Assembly: GCA_029254745.1 (NCBI GenBank)
Contig: JAQWWZ010000003.1
Location: 1 to 58,468, forward strand
DNA length: 58,468 nucleotides
Source: Opitutales bacterium
Lineage (GTDB): Bacteria > Verrucomicrobiota > Verrucomicrobiia > Opitutales > Seribacteraceae
Direction of reading: 5' to 3'
Below, one piece after another: positions 55,509 to 58,468 of the stretch (positions are counted from its first letter, which is position 1; each line of letters begins with the position of its first letter). Position numbers and translations under genes: made by a program. The notes below the pieces were generated by a model. That model did no database searches and had not been told where the DNA came from. It saw only the letters and a list, made by a program, of their open reading frames with translations.

Positions 55509-56645
55509 ATGTCCACTTCCACAGATCCAAACGCTCCCACCAAAGCCAACCCTTATGAATCTGAACTTTTGGTAAACAGATTGATGACAGAGGGATCGGA
55601 TAAAGAGACCCGGCATTTTGAGCTGTCCCTGAAGGCCAGTGGATTGGAGAACATGCCTGGTGATTCTCTCGAGGTTCTCCCAACAAACTGTGAAAAGGTG
55701 GTGAGTGATCTTCTTGGCGTGGTTGGGGTAACCGGGCTAGAAACTGTGAAGGTCGGGGATGAAAATCTTGTTTTAGAAGATGCCTTGATGAATCGTCTTG
55801 CGTGCACCGTGTTAAGTAAGATTCAGATCAAGAAATTTAATGAATTTGCCCAGTCCGATCACCTCGCTGATCTTTTACAAATCGCTAATAAAGATGCCTT
55901 GGTGGATTACATGTGGGGAAGGGAATTGATTGATTTATTTTCAGAATTCCCCCAGTCAGGGATCAGTGCTCAGGATTTTGTGGGATTACTTCGCCCCATG
56001 CCTCCAAGGTTATACTCCATTGCATCCAGTCTTTCTGCCCATGCAGAAGAAGTTCACCTTACGGTGGCGGTTGTACGCTATCAAGGGCAGGGGAAGCAAA
56101 GAAAAGGAGTATGTTCCTCTTACCTAGCCGAACGGGTAGGGCAGAGCATTCCTTGCTATGTACACCCCAATAAAAATTTTAAACTGCCCGAGGATTCCTC
56201 GACTCCCATCATTATGGTCGGTCCGGGTACTGGGATTGCCCCTTTCCGTGCCTTTGTGGAGGAGCGGCAGGCTATAGGTGCAACCGGTAAAAACTGGCTA
56301 TTTTTTGGAGATCGTAGCGAGAAAACTGATTATCTTTACCGTGAAGAGTGGGAATCGTACAAAAAAGATGGCGTACTAAACGAACTCGATTTAGCTTGGT
56401 CCCGAGACCAGACAGAGAAAGTCTATGTTCAGCACAAGATGCTCGAGAAAAAGCAGGAATTATGGAGCTGGCTCAATGATGGATCGGTATTTTATGTCTG
56501 TGGGGACGCATCCCGTATGGCCAAGGATGTGGATCAAGCTCTACGCACCATTGCTCAAGATGAAGGTGCGATGAACGAGGAGGAGGCAGCTGTTTGGGTC
56601 AAAGGACTGCAAAAAGAAAGACGTTATCTCAAGGATGTTTATTGA
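55509..56645 (+). CDS. CysJ-like NADPH-flavin reductase without FMN domain
   Basis: A 378-residue protein matching the FAD/NADPH half of sulfite reductase flavoprotein (CysJ). It has the FAD motifs RLYSIASS (from R167) and GVCSSYLAERV, the NADPH motifs MVGPGTGIAPFRAFVEER, FFGDRSEKTDYLY and VYVCGDASRMAKDV, and a C-terminal aromatic residue (KDVY). The N-terminal flavodoxin domain of full CysJ is missing, so it needs a separate electron carrier or feeds a siroheme reductase directly. I chose ATG 55509; the open frame begins at 55413 without homology. No sulfite reductase gene is in the window. Confidence 0.87.
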   Translation: MSTSTDPNAPTKANPYESELLVNRLMTEGSDKETRHFELSLKASGLENMPGDSLEVLPTNCEKVVSDLLGVVGVTGLETVKVGDENLVLEDALMNRLACTVLSKIQIKKFNEFAQSDHLADLLQIANKDALVDYMWGRELIDLFSEFPQSGISAQDFVGLLRPMPPRLYSIASSLSAHAEEVHLTVAVVRYQGQGKQRKGVCSSYLAERVGQSIPCYVHPNKNFKLPEDSSTPIIMVGPGTGIAPFRAFVEERQAIGATGKNWLFFGDRSEKTDYLYREEWESYKKDGVLNELDLAWSRDQTEKVYVQHKMLEKKQELWSWLNDGSVFYVCGDASRMAKDVDQALRTIAQDEGAMNEEEAAVWVKGLQKERRYLKDVY

Positions 56646-56910
56646 ACTTTTCTGAGTAACTCCATTGTTTACCCCGGGGTTTATAGCTCGTGGTATTTGC
56701 ACTAACACTGAAAATTGTGAAGAAATTTTAGGTAGTGAACTTCGTGATAATGTAGCTGGCCGAGTCGCTGACTTTTCTGCTTTCTCTTCATTACAGCGGA
56801 TTAAGCTAGGGTTACAGGTGCTTTCTTATCTCTTTCTCCACTCTTGTATTGCAAACTCGGTGTCCGTTCTGAATAAAACCTAGAACTGCTTCTTTGGACG
56901 GATTAATCTT
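56646..56910. other. intergenic region, nothing assigned
   Basis: A 265-nt gap between the CysJ-like gene and the convergent HspQ-like gene. A 72-codon frame from TTG 56665 has a short cysteine pair but no recognisable family, and I do not call it a gene. No strong hairpin with T tract was seen. Confidence 0.3.
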
Positions 56911-57333
56911 TTAAAGAATCGGTGGAGGTGGGGGCGTAAAGTCCGGTGGTGGAGAAGGAGGCGGTGCCTCCGGTGGGTTTCCTGGGTTCCATGGCACATT
57001 ATTACGTTTATACTTATTTTTTTGCTCATCATAGCCAGAAAAGAAAATATTGAGCATTCCGTGCACTATAGGTAATCCGGTTTGATCAAGGGATAGGTTG
57101 GACTCGGCCACATAGGTAACCTGTTGGTTACCGTCAACTAATACATGATACCAGGGTTGATGGCGCTCAGGTCGAGTCTGGTTACTTTTGTACCAATGTT
57201 CGGGTGCCTGGCAGGTGGAATCGTAATCTACAATGACACCCCGATAATTGTACATTTGGTGATTGATTATATCGCCTGTAGAAAATTTTGGAGAAATTTC
57301 TGTACTTGTATATCCATTGGCTAAGTTGATCAT
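56911..57333 (-). CDS. HspQ/YccV-like protein with proline-rich tail
   Basis: A 140-residue protein. Residues about 16-100 match the HspQ (YccV, hemimethylated-DNA-binding-like) fold: FSTGDIINHQMYNYRGVIVDYD, then HWY, QPWYHVLVDG and VTYVAESNL. The last ~25 residues are nearly all proline (PPEAPPPSPPPDFTPPPPP), an extension absent from the heat-shock protein HspQ. In Escherichia coli HspQ is an adaptor of Lon. Function here is inferred from the fold only. Confidence 0.8.
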   Translation of the reverse strand: MINLANGYTSTEISPKFSTGDIINHQMYNYRGVIVDYDSTCQAPEHWYKSNQTRPERHQPWYHVLVDGNQQVTYVAESNLSLDQTGLPIVHGMLNIFFSGYDEQKNKYKRNNVPWNPGNPPEAPPPSPPPDFTPPPPPIL

Positions 57334-57509
57334 ATTACTCCTAAACTTATCATGATTATTGAGATATGTACAAAATTGAAATTTTGCAAAATTAATTTCT
57401 CTTGGTGATGTAAAAATTTTAGAAGTTTTGAATATTTGTTTCTAATCAAATGATAACCATTTTCCATATTTACCTATTCTTTTTACATGAATAAATCTAG
57501 GCACAAAAA

Positions 57510-57535
57510 AGGGCCGTCCAAAAAATGGACGACCC
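57510..57535 (-). terminator. intrinsic terminator of the porin gene
   Basis: A stem with arms AGGGCCGTCCA and TGGACGACCCT (one mismatch) and a 4-nt A loop lies just past the porin stop at 57560. On the minus strand the stem is followed by a run of six T. It is a clear Rho-independent terminator. Confidence 0.88.
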
Positions 57536-57559
57536 TTGAAAAGTACTTTTTTTCTAAAG

Positions 57560-58468
57560 TTAGAAAGTAAAAGTAAGCTCAGCAGCTAAATAATCATAGT
57601 CTGCGGATGCGGCACCAGCAGTGTCAACATCAACCGCTGAATATTCAACAATGAGTCCTAAGCTGCTTGTGATAGCATAGTTAGGAGCAACTGTGAACTT
57701 TGAAACTTCTAAACCGGAGGTTGAATCATCGTCACTGTCTTGCCCGGAGTAACGAACAGTAGCACCAAGCTTGTCGGAAAAATCGTAGTCTACCAAGATT
57801 TGGTAAGCTTCAACATCTCCATTATCAGCAAGAGTAATGTTGTCGTTTGATGCTTCTTGCCACTCAGCGGCAATTAATGCCTTTCCGATCGTGTAAGAAG
57901 CATTTACATTAAGGTGAGTAGACTCGATGTCTAGAGGAGTATTATCACCTTCTTGGTTTACACGGTATCCAATGTTGGCGACAAGGTTGTCTACACCAGT
58001 GTAAGAAACAGCCAATTCGTAATTAAGACCTTCGTTGGCGTTTTTTAAATTATCTCCCACGGATTGATCAAGTGATAAATTAAAAGATAATGAATCAGTC
58101 GCGTAACCGAGTGCTATACCTTCCATAGAAAATGAATCAACATCGCCATAGTTAGCTGCTGCACCTGTTTCGTAAGCTCTTGAAAAGGTGTAGATGCCTG
58201 CTGGATCTTCGCCTTCTAAACCGAGCTTGGAACCATAACGGCCAAAAGTAACGGAAAGACCATTGTCCAAGGTATATGTGAAATGTGCTTGTTCAATGTT
58301 TACGCCTTCATTGCTTGTATCATCGATGTGAATTTCACCCGAAACATTACCGGCGTTCAAAAGGAAGTTGAGCTCAACTTCGTCAAGGCTAACATCTTGA
58401 CTGTCGTTGCTAGAGCTCCCTGTGAGGTGATCTTCACTGCGATCCTGCCAGGAACCGTCAATGAATCC
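57560..58468 (-). CDS. outer-membrane beta-barrel porin, C-terminal part
   Basis: At least 302 residues of a beta-barrel, open to the window's right edge, so the N-terminus and signal peptide are missing. It shows alternating amphipathic strands (HFTYTLDNGLSVTFGRYGSKLG; AVSYTGVDNLVANIGYR; ILVDYDFSDKLGATVRYSG) and ends with phenylalanine after LAAELTFTF, the outer-membrane insertion signal. The loops are rich in Asp, Glu and Asn. The family resembles general porins of PVC and related groups; the substrate is unknown. A TTG at 58360 is internal, not the start. Confidence 0.85.
   Translation of the reverse strand, partial: GFIDGSWQDRSEDHLTGSSSNDSQDVSLDEVELNFLLNAGNVSGEIHIDDTSNEGVNIEQAHFTYTLDNGLSVTFGRYGSKLGLEGEDPAGIYTFSRAYETGAAANYGDVDSFSMEGIALGYATDSLSFNLSLDQSVGDNLKNANEGLNYELAVSYTGVDNLVANIGYRVNQEGDNTPLDIESTHLNVNASYTIGKALIAAEWQEASNDNITLADNGDVEAYQILVDYDFSDKLGATVRYSGQDSDDDSTSGLEVSKFTVAPNYAITSSLGLIVEYSAVDVDTAGAASADYDYLAAELTFTF

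Noticed and set aside
56665-56883. 72-codon frame with a CxxxxxC pair
   Set aside because: TTG start, no leader signal, no family resemblance; may be a decayed fragment but not supportable.

Overview
The window looks like a low-to-mid GC chromosomal segment of a Gram-negative bacterium from the PVC group, most likely Verrucomicrobiota (Opitutae-like). The pointers are a Chlamydia-type class Ic ribonucleotide reductase small subunit, a very long GreA with a PVC-style N-terminal extension, an mcsA-mcsB-clpC block beside outer-membrane genes (a TolC-like lipoprotein and a porin), and many start codons without a Shine-Dalgarno sequence. Taxonomy is inferred from gene content; no rRNA gene is present. 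I saw no tRNA, CRISPR array, insertion sequence or prophage. Almost everything is compact core genome with many 4-nt start/stop overlaps.

Layout. 1-6.4 kb: 3' end of acs, ilvE, the arginine-phosphorylation proteolysis block mcsA-mcsB-clpC, and ndk. 6.4-9.3 kb: ispF, ispD and pyrF (minus), ispE (plus). 9.4-14.5 kb: ptsI facing a pgsA-pgpA-HPr operon, then coaD and an MFS transporter. 14.6-17.5 kb: long GreA and an ArsR-methyltransferase fusion. 17.5-23.3 kb: a tripartite RND efflux operon. 23.7-25.4 kb: rpsP-trmD-rplS without rimM. 25.4-32.2 kb: a divergent cluster for glucosylglycerate-type solutes (glycosyltransferase, gpgS and an M20-like protein on minus; a candidate mannosyltransferase and a GH13_18 phosphorylase on plus). 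32.2-34.3 kb: two RsmE paralogues around rsmD. 34.3-37.9 kb: a membrane-anchored degenerate vWA-like protein and a DsbD/ScsB-like reductase with rearranged domain order. 38-41.8 kb: two amt-PII operons, each with a sigma-54-like promoter. 42.3-49.6 kb: aspS, then manC, ruvX, truA, comF-like, accD and folC. 50.1-54.5 kb: nrdB-nrdA behind a pair of NrdR-like boxes. 54.6-58.5 kb: gamma-carbonic anhydrase-like protein, an orphan, a CysJ-like FAD/NADPH reductase, an HspQ-like protein and a partial porin.

How genes work together. McsB marks proteins with phosphoarginine, and ClpC keeps both N-domain glutamates that read the mark. GpgS would make glucosyl-3-phosphoglycerate, a GT4 enzyme may add mannose (ManC at 44.2 kb can supply GDP-mannose), and the GH13_18 phosphorylase would recover the glucose. 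No phosphatase for the phosphorylated intermediate lies in the cluster. The two amt-PII operons and their promoters form a nitrogen-status module.

Strongest leads: the solute cluster with its M20 homologue lacking catalytic residues; the NrdB with leucine at the radical position; the permuted DsbD-like protein; and the imperfect tandem repeats with compensating hairpins upstream of the second amt operon.
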